From assembly GCA_963708625.1 (NCBI GenBank), contig CAVPSV010000004.1:434001-498000 (forward strand): DNA of 64,000 nt, given 5' to 3'. Under the pieces are notes generated by a model. It was not told the origin of the DNA and searched no databases. It saw only the letters and a list, made by a program, of their open reading frames with translations. Shown here one piece after another: positions 18,370 through 26,380 of this stretch (within the stretch, counting starts at the first letter, position 1; every line of letters begins with the position of its first letter). The translations under genes were made by a program, and so were the position numbers. Origin of the DNA: DASXIF01 sp036498145. GTDB lineage: Bacteria > Actinomycetota > Actinomycetes > Mycobacteriales > Jatrophihabitantaceae.

Positions 18370-18405
18370 GGGGTTCCCCGGGGGCTGTTACCCCCGGGGA
18401 ACCCC
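18370..18405 (-). terminator. intercistronic hairpin between dppA and dppB
   Basis: A perfect 15-base stem (GGGGTTCCCCGGGGG against its complement) with a 6-base loop lies in the 99-base gap between the binding-protein gene and the permease gene. There is no T tract. It most likely protects or attenuates the message so that the binding protein is made in excess over the membrane parts, as in many importers. Confidence 0.7.
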
Positions 18406-18443
18406 AACGAGTCAGTTGTGCTTGCCTACTGGACCCTGACGGC

Positions 18444-20222
18444 TCAGCTGGCCTTGAACCCCCACTCTTGCACGTTGTACGGCGGACCGGTACTGGTCGA
18501 GTCGTCGCGGATATTGACGAGGTTGCTGTACGCGGCCAGGAATGTCGGCTTCTGGAACAGTGGCAGCTCGTACGCGTCGGCCTGAATCTTCTGGTCGGCT
18601 TGGTTGAGCAGAGACTGAACCTGAGTCTGGTCCGTCGACGTCGCAGCCTGGTTGATCAGTGCTTCAGCCGCGGGGTCGTTGTTGCTGCCGTAGTCAGCAC
18701 CACCCTTGAGCTCGTAGATCTGCTGCGCACCCGCCACCACGAACGGCGTGCCGACCCAGGCGAAGACGATCAGGTCGAAGTCGCCGGTGCCGAGCTCGGA
18801 GAGGTCGGTCGTGGTCTTGAGGGTGATGTTGATGCCCAGCTGCTTGAGCGTCGCCTGGACGATCTCGCAGGTCTGCTGGCGGTTGGCGTTACCGGCCGAG
18901 TACGTGCACCGGAATGTCACCGCCTTGCCTGCCGCCGTCTTCAGCGCAGTGCCGACACCGGTGTATCCGGCCGCGGTCAGGATCGACTTGGCCTTTGCGA
19001 TATCACCGGAGCCCTGACCCGTGGAGGTCGTGTTGTCCTGGTAGCCCGGCTGGCCCGGCACGTAGATGTGGTTGCCGAGTGGCTGAGCATCCGGGACGAA
19101 CTGTCCCACGGTGCGGCGAATGATGTCTTGACGGCTGATCGCCGTGAAGACCGCCAGTCGCAGCTTCTGGTCGGAGAGGAACTGGTTCTTCTCGTTGAAG
19201 TCCAGGTGCTCCCAGACCAGGCCCTTACCCAGGTACGTCTGCACGCCCGCGATCTTGTCGGCCTGGCTGACCAGGTCGGCGTTGGGCTGCGGGTAGATCG
19301 CCTGGACCTCGTTGTTCTGCAGGGCCGGGACTTCCTGCGTCTGGTCGGTAATGATCCGGAAGATCAGCTTGTCGAGGCTGGGCTTCACGGCGCCGTACCA
19401 CTTGGGGTTCGGCACCTCGGTGACGCTGGTGTCCTTGCTGTAGCTCTGGATCAGGTACGGCCCACCGGACCAGGTCGGCACGGTCTTGTCGAAGTACTGG
19501 AACGACGCATTCAGGCCGGTCGCTCCGGTGACGCCACCGTGCTGGGCGGCGATGTGCGCCGGGTACAGGTTGCCGAACATCGACTCCCAGTCGGCGAACG
19601 GCGTCTTCATGACGACCGTGACCGTCTTGCCGTTGTCCGAGGAGGTCATCGACGAGATGGCGTTGTAGCCGGCCGAACTCGAGGCACCGCACTTCGGGCA
19701 GGTCGTGCCGTCGCTGGTGTCCTTGAGGTACTTGAAGTCGGTGAAGTCGATCGGCTGACCGTCGCTCCACACCGCGTTCGGGTTGATCTTGTAGACGAGC
19801 GTCTGCGGGCTGGTACTGGTCTGCGTGGCCGACGTCATCAGGTCGGTGTTGAGGAACGGCTTGAGGTCCGGTCCACCGAGGTACACGCCCGGCGCGACGC
19901 CGTCGAGGGCCTCCGCAATTTCGAACACGTTCGACGGCGAGTAGTTGATGTTCCAGCCGGCGAAGGTCTTCTCCAGCACGTAGGTCATCGTGCCGCCGGC
20001 CTTCGTGGTGCCCTTATTGCAGTCCAACGGCGAGGTCGCGCAGTTCGCGAAATTCCCGTTGCCCTTGGTACCGGCAGTTGCGGCGGAGTTGGCATTGCTA
20101 CTGCTGCTGTTGTTGGTGGTGGTGTTGCTCTTCTTGCTGCTGCTACAGGCGGTGAGGGCTAGAGCGATAACTGCCACTCCCGCGATGAGCGCTTTACCCT
20201 TGCGGGCTCTGTCAACTCTCAC
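18444..20222 (-). CDS. dppA: peptide ABC transporter substrate-binding lipoprotein
   Basis: A family 5 extracellular solute-binding protein of about 592 residues. The N-terminus is a lipoprotein signal with lipobox LTAC (Cys about residue 23), then a Ser/Asn/Thr-rich linker. The mature domain has GGTMTYVLEKTFAGWNINY at its start and SDGQPIDFTDFKY and PNPKWYGAVKPSLDKL, typical of the family. The GTG at 20222 is chosen over the much longer open frame because AGGAGG lies 10 bases before it and the signal peptide starts there. It heads the transporter operon that continues to mshB. Confidence 0.9.
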   Translation of the reverse strand: MRVDRARKGKALIAGVAVIALALTACSSSKKSNTTTNNSSSSNANSAATAGTKGNGNFANCATSPLDCNKGTTKAGGTMTYVLEKTFAGWNINYSPSNVFEIAEALDGVAPGVYLGGPDLKPFLNTDLMTSATQTSTSPQTLVYKINPNAVWSDGQPIDFTDFKYLKDTSDGTTCPKCGASSSAGYNAISSMTSSDNGKTVTVVMKTPFADWESMFGNLYPAHIAAQHGGVTGATGLNASFQYFDKTVPTWSGGPYLIQSYSKDTSVTEVPNPKWYGAVKPSLDKLIFRIITDQTQEVPALQNNEVQAIYPQPNADLVSQADKIAGVQTYLGKGLVWEHLDFNEKNQFLSDQKLRLAVFTAISRQDIIRRTVGQFVPDAQPLGNHIYVPGQPGYQDNTTSTGQGSGDIAKAKSILTAAGYTGVGTALKTAAGKAVTFRCTYSAGNANRQQTCEIVQATLKQLGINITLKTTTDLSELGTGDFDLIVFAWVGTPFVVAGAQQIYELKGGADYGSNNDPAAEALINQAATSTDQTQVQSLLNQADQKIQADAYELPLFQKPTFLAAYSNLVNIRDDSTSTGPPYNVQEWGFKAS

Positions 20223-20285
20223 TGGTGGGTGACCTCCTGTGATTTCGGCGCACGCGGACGATCTGCCCGCCAGCCAAGGCACCCA

Positions 20286-20303
20286 GTCAAGTAAACGTTT
20301 GAC
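20286..20303. promoter_or_regulatory. candidate operator upstream of dppA
   Basis: GTCAAGTAAACGTTTGAC is an 18-base imperfect palindrome with GTCAA/TTGAC arms, 64 bases upstream of the dppA start and in the AT-richest part of this gap. It could bind a repressor of the transporter operon. No regulator gene lies beside it. Confidence 0.35.
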
Positions 20304-20364
20304 ACATATGGCAAGCAGGGCCACCGATCGTGACCAACTGGTAATAGTGCCGATACCGGGTTGG

Positions 20365-21147
20365 CTATCTGGCCCCGTGCCGACCAGTCGCGGGGCGACG
20401 GTCCAGCAGAAATGGGAACTCCGCGCGGGTCCGGGTGACAACCTGCGCGTCCACGTCGGCAACAAGAATCGCCTCGCCGCCGGACGCCTCGGCAAGGGTC
20501 GCACCCATTGGGTCGATGATCGCCGAGTCGCCCACGTGCGAAAGATTCTTGATGGAGCCGACTCTGTTCACTCCTACCACGTAGGCCTGATTCTCGATAG
20601 CCCGGGCTCGGAGCAATGCCCGCCAATGCTCCCGGCGCGGTTGGGGCCAGTTGGCCGGCACCAGGTAAACGTCGGTGCTCTCGGCCAGGGCCCAGAATTC
20701 GTCGGCGAACCGAAGGTCATAGCAGACGAAGACGCTGACCCGCAGGTCGCCGATGTCCAGCGTGAGGTGTTTGTCTCCGGCCGTGTACCGCTCGTGCTCC
20801 CCGGCGTAGCTGAACGGGTGGATCTTGGCGTAGCGGTGCACGACACCGTGCGGCGTCGCGACGATCGCATTGTTGCGATAGCGGCCGTCGCTGCCCCGCT
20901 GGGCGACCGAGGCGACCAGGTGGACGTCGTGCGCACACGCTTGCGCCAGCAGGAACTGCTCGCTCGGGCCGCCCTCGTCCTCGGCGATGCGCTCGGGATG
21001 CATGGAGAAGCCGGTGCCGAACATCTCGGTGAGGCAGATCAGCCCGGCGCCATCGCGGGCCGCGCGGTCGATCAGCGGCGCGACCCGCTCGTGCGTGGCG
21101 CCCGCGTCCTCCCAGCAGATGTCGTGCTGAATCGCAGCAATCTTCAC
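20365..21147 (-). CDS. carbon-nitrogen hydrolase (omega-amidase/Nit2-like)
   Basis: A nitrilase-superfamily amidase of about 260 residues. The Glu-Lys-Cys triad is visible: Glu in ICLTEMFGTG (about residue 41), Lys in KIHPFSYAGEH, Cys in VFVCYDLRF. This subgroup (YafV/Nit2-like) hydrolyses omega-amides of 2-oxoacids such as 2-oxoglutaramate. The start is a GTG at 21147 with GGAGG before it. It lies 39 bases after an aminotransferase gene on the same strand, which fits the known aminotransferase/omega-amidase partnership, in which the amidase clears alpha-keto amides formed when glutamine is the amino donor. Confidence 0.82.
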   Translation of the reverse strand: MKIAAIQHDICWEDAGATHERVAPLIDRAARDGAGLICLTEMFGTGFSMHPERIAEDEGGPSEQFLLAQACAHDVHLVASVAQRGSDGRYRNNAIVATPHGVVHRYAKIHPFSYAGEHERYTAGDKHLTLDIGDLRVSVFVCYDLRFADEFWALAESTDVYLVPANWPQPRREHWRALLRARAIENQAYVVGVNRVGSIKNLSHVGDSAIIDPMGATLAEASGGEAILVADVDAQVVTRTRAEFPFLLDRRPATGRHGAR

Positions 21148-21186
21148 GGGTAAGCCTCCATCTCAGGCAACCTCATAACACCGACC

Positions 21187-22305
21187 TCACGCGACGGCTT
21201 TGAGCCGGCGCAGTGCTTCAGTGAGCACTTCCGGGCGTTTGCAGAATGCGAACCGAACGAAATGGTCGCCATCGGAACTGTCGTAGAAGACGCTGCTCGG
21301 TATCGCCACCACCCCGGCGCGATGCGGTAGCTCGCGACAGAATTGGACACCGGAGGTACCCACGTCGACCGTCGCGAAATATGTCCCTTGTGGGCGAATT
21401 ACGTCGAAACCGAGTTCGGCAAGTCCGTCGCAGAGCAGGTCGCGCTGCTCTTGCAAACCGGTGGCGAGGCCTCGATAGAGCTCGTGGTCCAGCGCCGCGG
21501 CAATTGCCGGTTGGAACGGCGCGCCGTTGACGTAGGTGAGGAATTGCTTCACCGTCCGCACCGCGGCCGTCAGGGCCGGCGTCGCACACACCCAGCCGAT
21601 CTTCCAGCCGGTCACGCTGAACATCTTCCCGGCACTGCCGATCGTCACCGTGCGCTCGCGCATTCCGGGCAGCGTCGCGATCGGCACGTGTGTGCCGACG
21701 TCGAAGACCAGATGCTCATAGACCTCGTCCGAGATCACGTAGAGATCGGCGGCGCTGGCCAGCTCGGCGATCGTGGTCAGCTGCTCGGTGTCCAGGACTG
21801 CCCCGGTCGGGTTGTGCGGGGTGTTCAGCAGCAGCGCCCGGGTGCGACCGGTCACCGCGGCGCGCAATTGCGCCGGGTCGAATCGCCAGCCCGCTCCATC
21901 GCGGTGCAGGGTGACCGTGCGCCGGCGCGCACCGGCCAGCGCGATGCAGGCCGCGTAGCTGTCGTAGTACGGCTCGAAGACCACCACCTCGTCACCGGGT
22001 TCGCACAGCGCGAGGACGCTCGCGGCGATCGCCTCAGTGGCACCTGCGGTGATCAACACCTCGGTGTCCGGGTCGAACTGCAGCTGGTAATGGCGGGCCT
22101 GGTGCGCGGCGACAGCCGTCCGCAGCGGCGCGATGCCAGGCCCTGGCGGGTACTGGTTCACTCCCTCGCTGATCGCCCGAATCGCCGCGGCCAGCAGCGC
22201 CGGCGGCCCGTCCGTATCCGGGAAGCCCTGGCCCAGGTTGACGCTGTTGGTCTGCACGGCCAGCGCCGACATCTCGGCGAAGATCGTGGTGCCGAAATCG
22301 CGCAT
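21187..22305 (-). CDS. dapC: PLP aminotransferase, DapC (Rv0858c)-like
   Basis: A fold-type I aminotransferase of about 372 residues. YGTT-like FGTTIFAEMSALA, VNLGQGFPDTDGPP and VNQYPPGPGIAPLR match the mycobacterial N-succinyldiaminopimelate aminotransferase closely. NTPHNPTGAVL, DEVYEHLVFD and the PLP-lysine segment GSAGKMFSVTGWKIGW are all present. Close relatives also act as methionine or glutamine/kynurenine transaminases, and the omega-amidase next door supports that reading; both roles may apply. The start ATG 22305 is chosen to match the family N-terminus; an open frame reaches 22428. Confidence 0.75.
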   Translation of the reverse strand: MRDFGTTIFAEMSALAVQTNSVNLGQGFPDTDGPPALLAAAIRAISEGVNQYPPGPGIAPLRTAVAAHQARHYQLQFDPDTEVLITAGATEAIAASVLALCEPGDEVVVFEPYYDSYAACIALAGARRRTVTLHRDGAGWRFDPAQLRAAVTGRTRALLLNTPHNPTGAVLDTEQLTTIAELASAADLYVISDEVYEHLVFDVGTHVPIATLPGMRERTVTIGSAGKMFSVTGWKIGWVCATPALTAAVRTVKQFLTYVNGAPFQPAIAAALDHELYRGLATGLQEQRDLLCDGLAELGFDVIRPQGTYFATVDVGTSGVQFCRELPHRAGVVAIPSSVFYDSSDGDHFVRFAFCKRPEVLTEALRRLKAVA

Positions 22306-22380
22306 CCTGCACACCAGTGGCCCCGTCGGTCCAGTCACCGGCCCAGTTTGCTCCGAGGACCCCGCGGGTACCCAACAGGC

Positions 22381-22707
22381 ATGCCACAGCAAGCCTGGAG
22401 CGCGAAGCGCGAGCGCCAGTACGAGCACATCGAGAAAGGGCTGGAGCAGCGTGGGCGCAGTAAGCGAACGGCGAAGGAGATTGCCGCGCGCACGGTGAAC
22501 AAGGAGCGGGCGCGCGCCGGGGAATCAGCGCAGGCGAGTCCGACCTCGACGCAGGACATCTCGTCCTCGCGACGCGGCGGGCTGCGCTCGCACAGCGGGT
22601 CGGCCGGCCGTACCTACGACCAGCTCTACGCCGAGGCACGGCACAAAGGTGTGCCGGGCCGGTCGAAGATGAACAAAGCCCAACTGGCCCGCGCCGTCGG
22701 CCGATGA
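22381..22707 (+). CDS. small basic conserved actinobacterial protein (annotated plasmid stabilization type)
   Basis: A 108-residue hydrophilic, basic protein found across actinobacteria. It has AWSAKRERQYEHIEKGLEQRG, IAARTVNKERARAGE, then RRGGLRSHSGSAGRTYDQLY and a C-terminal SAP/Rho-N-like stretch (GRSKMNKAQLARAVGR), which could bind nucleic acid. The common label plasmid stabilization protein has no support here. The ATG at 22381 lies 75 bases from the divergent aminotransferase. A long palindrome follows the stop. Confidence 0.75.
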   Translation: MPQQAWSAKRERQYEHIEKGLEQRGRSKRTAKEIAARTVNKERARAGESAQASPTSTQDISSSRRGGLRSHSGSAGRTYDQLYAEARHKGVPGRSKMNKAQLARAVGR

Positions 22708-22720
22708 CTCACCAGCGGAC

Positions 22721-22777
22721 CTTGATCAAGAGACCGTTTTTGCTGCTATAGCGACGAAAAATGGGCTGTTGATCAAG
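22721..22777. terminator. 57-bp imperfect palindrome between convergent genes
   Basis: Outer arms CTTGATCAA and TTGATCAAG enclose T-rich and A-rich stretches that pair imperfectly, centred on GCTATAGC at 22745-22752. The half-sites agree at most positions over about 27 bases. It lies between convergent genes and is much AT-richer than its surroundings, so it may be a bidirectional terminator or a dispersed palindromic repeat. A second palindrome with the same centre is at 56449-56502. Confidence 0.65.
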
Positions 22778-22789
22778 TGTCGGCGGCGG

Positions 22790-24661
22790 CTAGCCCCGGT
22801 TGCGTGCGCGCTGCTTGGAGCGCGTTTCGGCGGTGAGTTCGACCTTGCGCAGGCGCACCATCGCCGGTGTCACCTCGACGCACTCGTCGCCGCGGCAGAA
22901 CTCCAGCGCCTGCTCCAGTGAGAGCACCCGGTGCGGTATCAGCGGCACCAACACATCACTGGTCGACGAGCGGACGTTGGAGAGCTTCTTCTCCTTCGTC
23001 GGATTGACATCCAGATCGTCCTGGCGCGAGTTCTCGCCGACGATCATGCCTTCGTAGACCTGGGTGCCCGGTCCGACGAACATGGTGCCGCGCTCCTGCA
23101 GGTTGGCCAGCGCAAACCCGGTCGTGGCGCCGCGTCGGTCGGCCACCAGCGAACCGGTGGGTCGGGTGCGGATGTCGCCGGCCCACGGCTCGTAACCCTC
23201 GTGCACGTGGTGCAGCATGCCGGTGCCGCGCGTCTCGGTGAGGAATTCGGTGCGGAACCCGATCAGCCCGCGGGCCGGCACCAGATACTCCATCCTGATC
23301 CAGCCGCTGCCGTGATCGACCATCTGCTCCAGTCGCCCCTTGCGCAGCGCGAGCAGCTGGATCACCACGCCCTGGTAATCGGACGGCACGTCGATGGTGA
23401 GACGTTCGATGGGTTCGTGCAGCGCGCCGCCGATGGTGCGGGTGACCACCTGCGGCTTGCCCACCGTGATCTCGAAACCCTCCCGGCGCATGATCTCGAC
23501 CAGGATCGCCAGCTGCAGCTCGCCGCGGCCTTGCACCTCCCAGGTATCCGGCCGGTCGGTCGGCAGTACCCGGATGGATACGTTGCCGACGAGTTCGGTC
23601 TGCAGCCGGTTCTGCACCTGACGTGCAGTCAACTTGGTGCCGGACTCCCCTGCCAGTGGGGCGGTGTTGATGCCGATCGTCATCGAGATCGACGGTTCGT
23701 CGATGGTGATCACGGGCAGCGGGCGCGGATCGTCCGGATCGGCCAGCGTCTCGCCGATGGTGATGTCCGGGATGCCGGCGATGGCGATGATGTCGCCCGG
23801 TCCGGCCGATTCGGCCGGGAAGCGGTCCAGCGCTCGGGTCATCAGCAACTCGGTGACCTTGACGCGCTCGACCGTTCCGTCCGCCCGGCACCAGGCAACC
23901 TGCTGGCCCTTTGTGATGGTGCCGTTGTGCACCCGGCACAGTGCCAGCCGGCCGAGGTAGGGCGAGACGTCGAGGTTGGTGACGTGTGCCTGCAACGGCG
24001 CGGCGTCGTCGTATACCGGTGCCGGGATTGCGGTGACGATGGTCTCGAAGAGCGGTTCCAGGTTCTGTTCCTGCGGCATCTCGCCGTTTTCCGGCTTCTT
24101 CAGCGACGCTCGCCCGACCTTCGCCGAGGCATAGATGATCGGAAAATCGATCTGGTCCTCGCGCGCGTCCAGATCGAGGAACAGTTCGTAGGTCTCGTCG
24201 ACCACCTCGGTGATGCGTGCGTCCGGGCGATCGACTTTGTTGACGACCAAGATGACCGGCAGGCCGGCGGCCAGCGCCTTGCGCAGCACGAACCGCGTCT
24301 GCGGCAGCGGTCCCTCAGACGCGTCCACCAGCAGCAGCACGCCGTCGACCATGGACAGGCCGCGTTCGACCTCTCCGCCGAAGTCGGCGTGGCCGGGGGT
24401 GTCGATGACGTTGATGGTGATCGTGCGGCCATCCGGCAGCGCGTGCTGGATCGCGGTGTTCTTGGCCAGGATGGTGATGCCCTTCTCGCGCTCGAGATCG
24501 TTCGAGTCGAGCACCCGCTCGTTCACCTCACCGGTGTCGGCCTGATGCGCGGTGAAAGCACCGGACTGCCAGAGCATCCCGTCCACCAGGGTGGTCTTGC
24601 CGTGATCGACGTGCGCGACGATGGCGATGTTGCGCAGATCGTCACGATGCTTGATGGGCAC
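22790..24661 (-). CDS. typA: ribosome-associated GTPase TypA/BipA
   Basis: A translational GTPase of about 623 residues involved in ribosome assembly and stress growth. G1 is AHVDHGKTT, G3 DTPGHADF, G4 NKVD; further family segments are EREKGITILAKNTA, LEQMVDHGSGWIRMEY and the C-terminal ENSRQDDLDVNPTKEKK. The GTG at 24661 (PIKHRDDLRNIAI) is the family N-terminus, although the frame is open to 24847. It is convergent with the small basic protein gene across the palindrome. No internal breaks. Confidence 0.95.
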   Translation of the reverse strand: MPIKHRDDLRNIAIVAHVDHGKTTLVDGMLWQSGAFTAHQADTGEVNERVLDSNDLEREKGITILAKNTAIQHALPDGRTITINVIDTPGHADFGGEVERGLSMVDGVLLLVDASEGPLPQTRFVLRKALAAGLPVILVVNKVDRPDARITEVVDETYELFLDLDAREDQIDFPIIYASAKVGRASLKKPENGEMPQEQNLEPLFETIVTAIPAPVYDDAAPLQAHVTNLDVSPYLGRLALCRVHNGTITKGQQVAWCRADGTVERVKVTELLMTRALDRFPAESAGPGDIIAIAGIPDITIGETLADPDDPRPLPVITIDEPSISMTIGINTAPLAGESGTKLTARQVQNRLQTELVGNVSIRVLPTDRPDTWEVQGRGELQLAILVEIMRREGFEITVGKPQVVTRTIGGALHEPIERLTIDVPSDYQGVVIQLLALRKGRLEQMVDHGSGWIRMEYLVPARGLIGFRTEFLTETRGTGMLHHVHEGYEPWAGDIRTRPTGSLVADRRGATTGFALANLQERGTMFVGPGTQVYEGMIVGENSRQDDLDVNPTKEKKLSNVRSSTSDVLVPLIPHRVLSLEQALEFCRGDECVEVTPAMVRLRKVELTAETRSKQRARNRG

Positions 24662-24835
24662 GCCGGGATCCTTGTCTTGTCGAAGAAGGGGAGTTGGGTC
24701 CTCGCGATCGCCAGGTCCGGTGTCCAGGGTACGGAAGCGGTGAAAACCGGCGCCCGAAGGCGACGGCGGCGCTTCCGTCGCGGGCGGAGCGGGTTTCGCC
24801 ATGCAGGCGGCGCCCGGGCGCGCCATGATCTGCCC

Positions 24836-26350
24836 ATGACCCGCCACCCTCGGCCGATGCGGCGCGTCGCCACCGTCGTCGCCGGCACCGTCGTCCTCGG
24901 CGCCGCAGTGCTCACCGCGGCCGCGCTCACCTCACCCGCGAGGGGCAGCGTGACGCCCAAGCAGGTGAGCGCCGCGGCACTCGTGCACCAGTCCGGACAG
25001 GTGCTGCTCGACGCGCAGGGCCGGGTGGTGGTGCTGCACGGGCTCAACGAGGTGTTCAAGGTGCCGCCGTACGAGCCGGCCGCCTCGGGGTTCAGCGACG
25101 ACGACGCCGCGTTCCTGCAAGCCAACGGTTTCAATGCGATGCGGGTGGGCGTGATCTGGGCGGCGGTCGAACCACAGCCCGGCGTGTACGACGATGCCTA
25201 CCTCGCGTCCATCCAGCAGACCGTGCAGACGCTGGCCGCGCACGGCATCGTGTCCGTGCTCGACTTCCACCAGGACCTGTACAACGAGACCTTCCAGGGC
25301 GAGGGTGCCCCGGCCTGGGCCGTGCTCGACCACGGCCTGCCGAACCCGGCCCTCGGGTTCCCCGGCAACTACTTCGCCAATCCGGCCGAGGACGCGGCCT
25401 GGGACTCGTTCTTCGCCAACGCCAAGGCCGCTGACGGCGTCGGCCTGCAGGACCACTACGCGCGCGCCTGGGCACACGCGGCAGCGATGTTTGGCAACCA
25501 GCCGGGCGTGTTCGGCTACGAGCTGCTGAACGAGCCGTGGCCGGGTACGGCGTGGGAGGCGTGTGCTGTTCCGCTGGCAGGTTGCCCCGCCCAGGACATG
25601 CAGCTGACCAAGTTCTACCAACGGGTCGCACGCGCGATCCGCGCCGTCGACCCGAGCACCACCATGTGGGTCGAGCCGAACGTGCTGTTCTCTTATGTGG
25701 ACACCACGCAGCTGGGGCGCGTGAATTCACCCGACGTCGGCTTCGCCTTCCACGACTATTGCGGCCCGCAGGCGATCGGACTCGGCTCCGCGACCTGCAA
25801 GCCGCTCGACGACCTGTCCATCTCGGCCGCCAAGACCTACGCCGGCAAGCACCATCTGCCGTTGTTGCTCACCGAATGGGGTGCCACCACCGATCTGACC
25901 AACCTCACCGAGGTGCGCGATCTGGCTGACCACTTCCAGCTCAGCTGGCTGGAGTGGGCTTACACCGGCAACGACAAGACCAGCGCGTCGCCGAACGGTC
26001 AGGCGTTGGTGTTCGACCCGACGCTGCCGCCCACCGGGTCGAACGTCGATACGTCCAAGCTCGCCGTGCTGGCCGAGCCATACCCGCAGGCGGTCGCCGG
26101 CACACCCACGTCCTGGCAGTTCCGCAACGGCGTGTTCACGTTGACGTACGCGACCACCCGCGCGGGTGGCTCGGGACGGTTCCCAGCCGGGTCGACCACC
26201 CAGGTTGCCGTGCCGGCGATCCAGTACCCCGCCGGCTACACCGTGGCGGTCAGCGGTGGCACGGTGACGTCCGCAGCCGGGGCGACCACGTTGCTCGTCG
26301 CGTCGGCGGCCGGTGCGAAGACGATCACCGTGACGGTGTCGCCGGCCTGA
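24836..26350 (+). CDS. secreted GH5 glycoside hydrolase, endoglycoceramidase-like
   Basis: About 504 residues with a signal peptide (residues 1-38: RR, then a long Val/Ala-rich segment). The TIM barrel belongs to the endoglycoceramidase-like GH5 group: LHGLNEVFK, FNAMRVGVIWAAVEPQPG, VLDFHQDLYNE. The acid/base Glu is in LLNEPWPG (about 233) and the nucleophile Glu in LLTEWGAT (about 348). A C-terminal beta-sandwich starts about residue 415. These enzymes release oligosaccharide from glycosphingolipids or similar glycolipids. The start is set by the signal peptide; the frame is open far upstream over typA by chance. Confidence 0.85.
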   Translation: MTRHPRPMRRVATVVAGTVVLGAAVLTAAALTSPARGSVTPKQVSAAALVHQSGQVLLDAQGRVVVLHGLNEVFKVPPYEPAASGFSDDDAAFLQANGFNAMRVGVIWAAVEPQPGVYDDAYLASIQQTVQTLAAHGIVSVLDFHQDLYNETFQGEGAPAWAVLDHGLPNPALGFPGNYFANPAEDAAWDSFFANAKAADGVGLQDHYARAWAHAAAMFGNQPGVFGYELLNEPWPGTAWEACAVPLAGCPAQDMQLTKFYQRVARAIRAVDPSTTMWVEPNVLFSYVDTTQLGRVNSPDVGFAFHDYCGPQAIGLGSATCKPLDDLSISAAKTYAGKHHLPLLLTEWGATTDLTNLTEVRDLADHFQLSWLEWAYTGNDKTSASPNGQALVFDPTLPPTGSNVDTSKLAVLAEPYPQAVAGTPTSWQFRNGVFTLTYATTRAGGSGRFPAGSTTQVAVPAIQYPAGYTVAVSGGTVTSAAGATTLLVASAAGAKTITVTVSPA

Positions 26351-26360
26351 TCCGCAATGA

Positions 26361-26380
26361 GCGCCCGGCCATCAGGGCGC
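26361..26380. terminator. short hairpin between convergent genes
   Basis: GCGCCC and GGGCGC pair across an 8-base loop between the GH5 stop and the end of the convergent CrtC-like gene, overlapping that gene's stop codon. It is short and has no T tract, so the assignment is weak. Confidence 0.35.

Noticed and set aside
17610..20162. 850-codon open frame on the plus strand
   Set aside because: It lies antisense to dppB and dppA, both with clear family motifs. Its translation is Arg/Gly/Val-rich with no domain, as expected from reading a GC-rich gene backwards.
22381..22707. Plasmid stabilization function or a plasmid/integrated element
   Set aside because: The label comes from family naming only. 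No partition, replication or integrase gene is nearby and the neighbours are core genes.
22931..24835. Long plus-strand extension upstream of the GH5 gene
   Set aside because: It is antisense to typA. The signal peptide at 24836 marks the true start.
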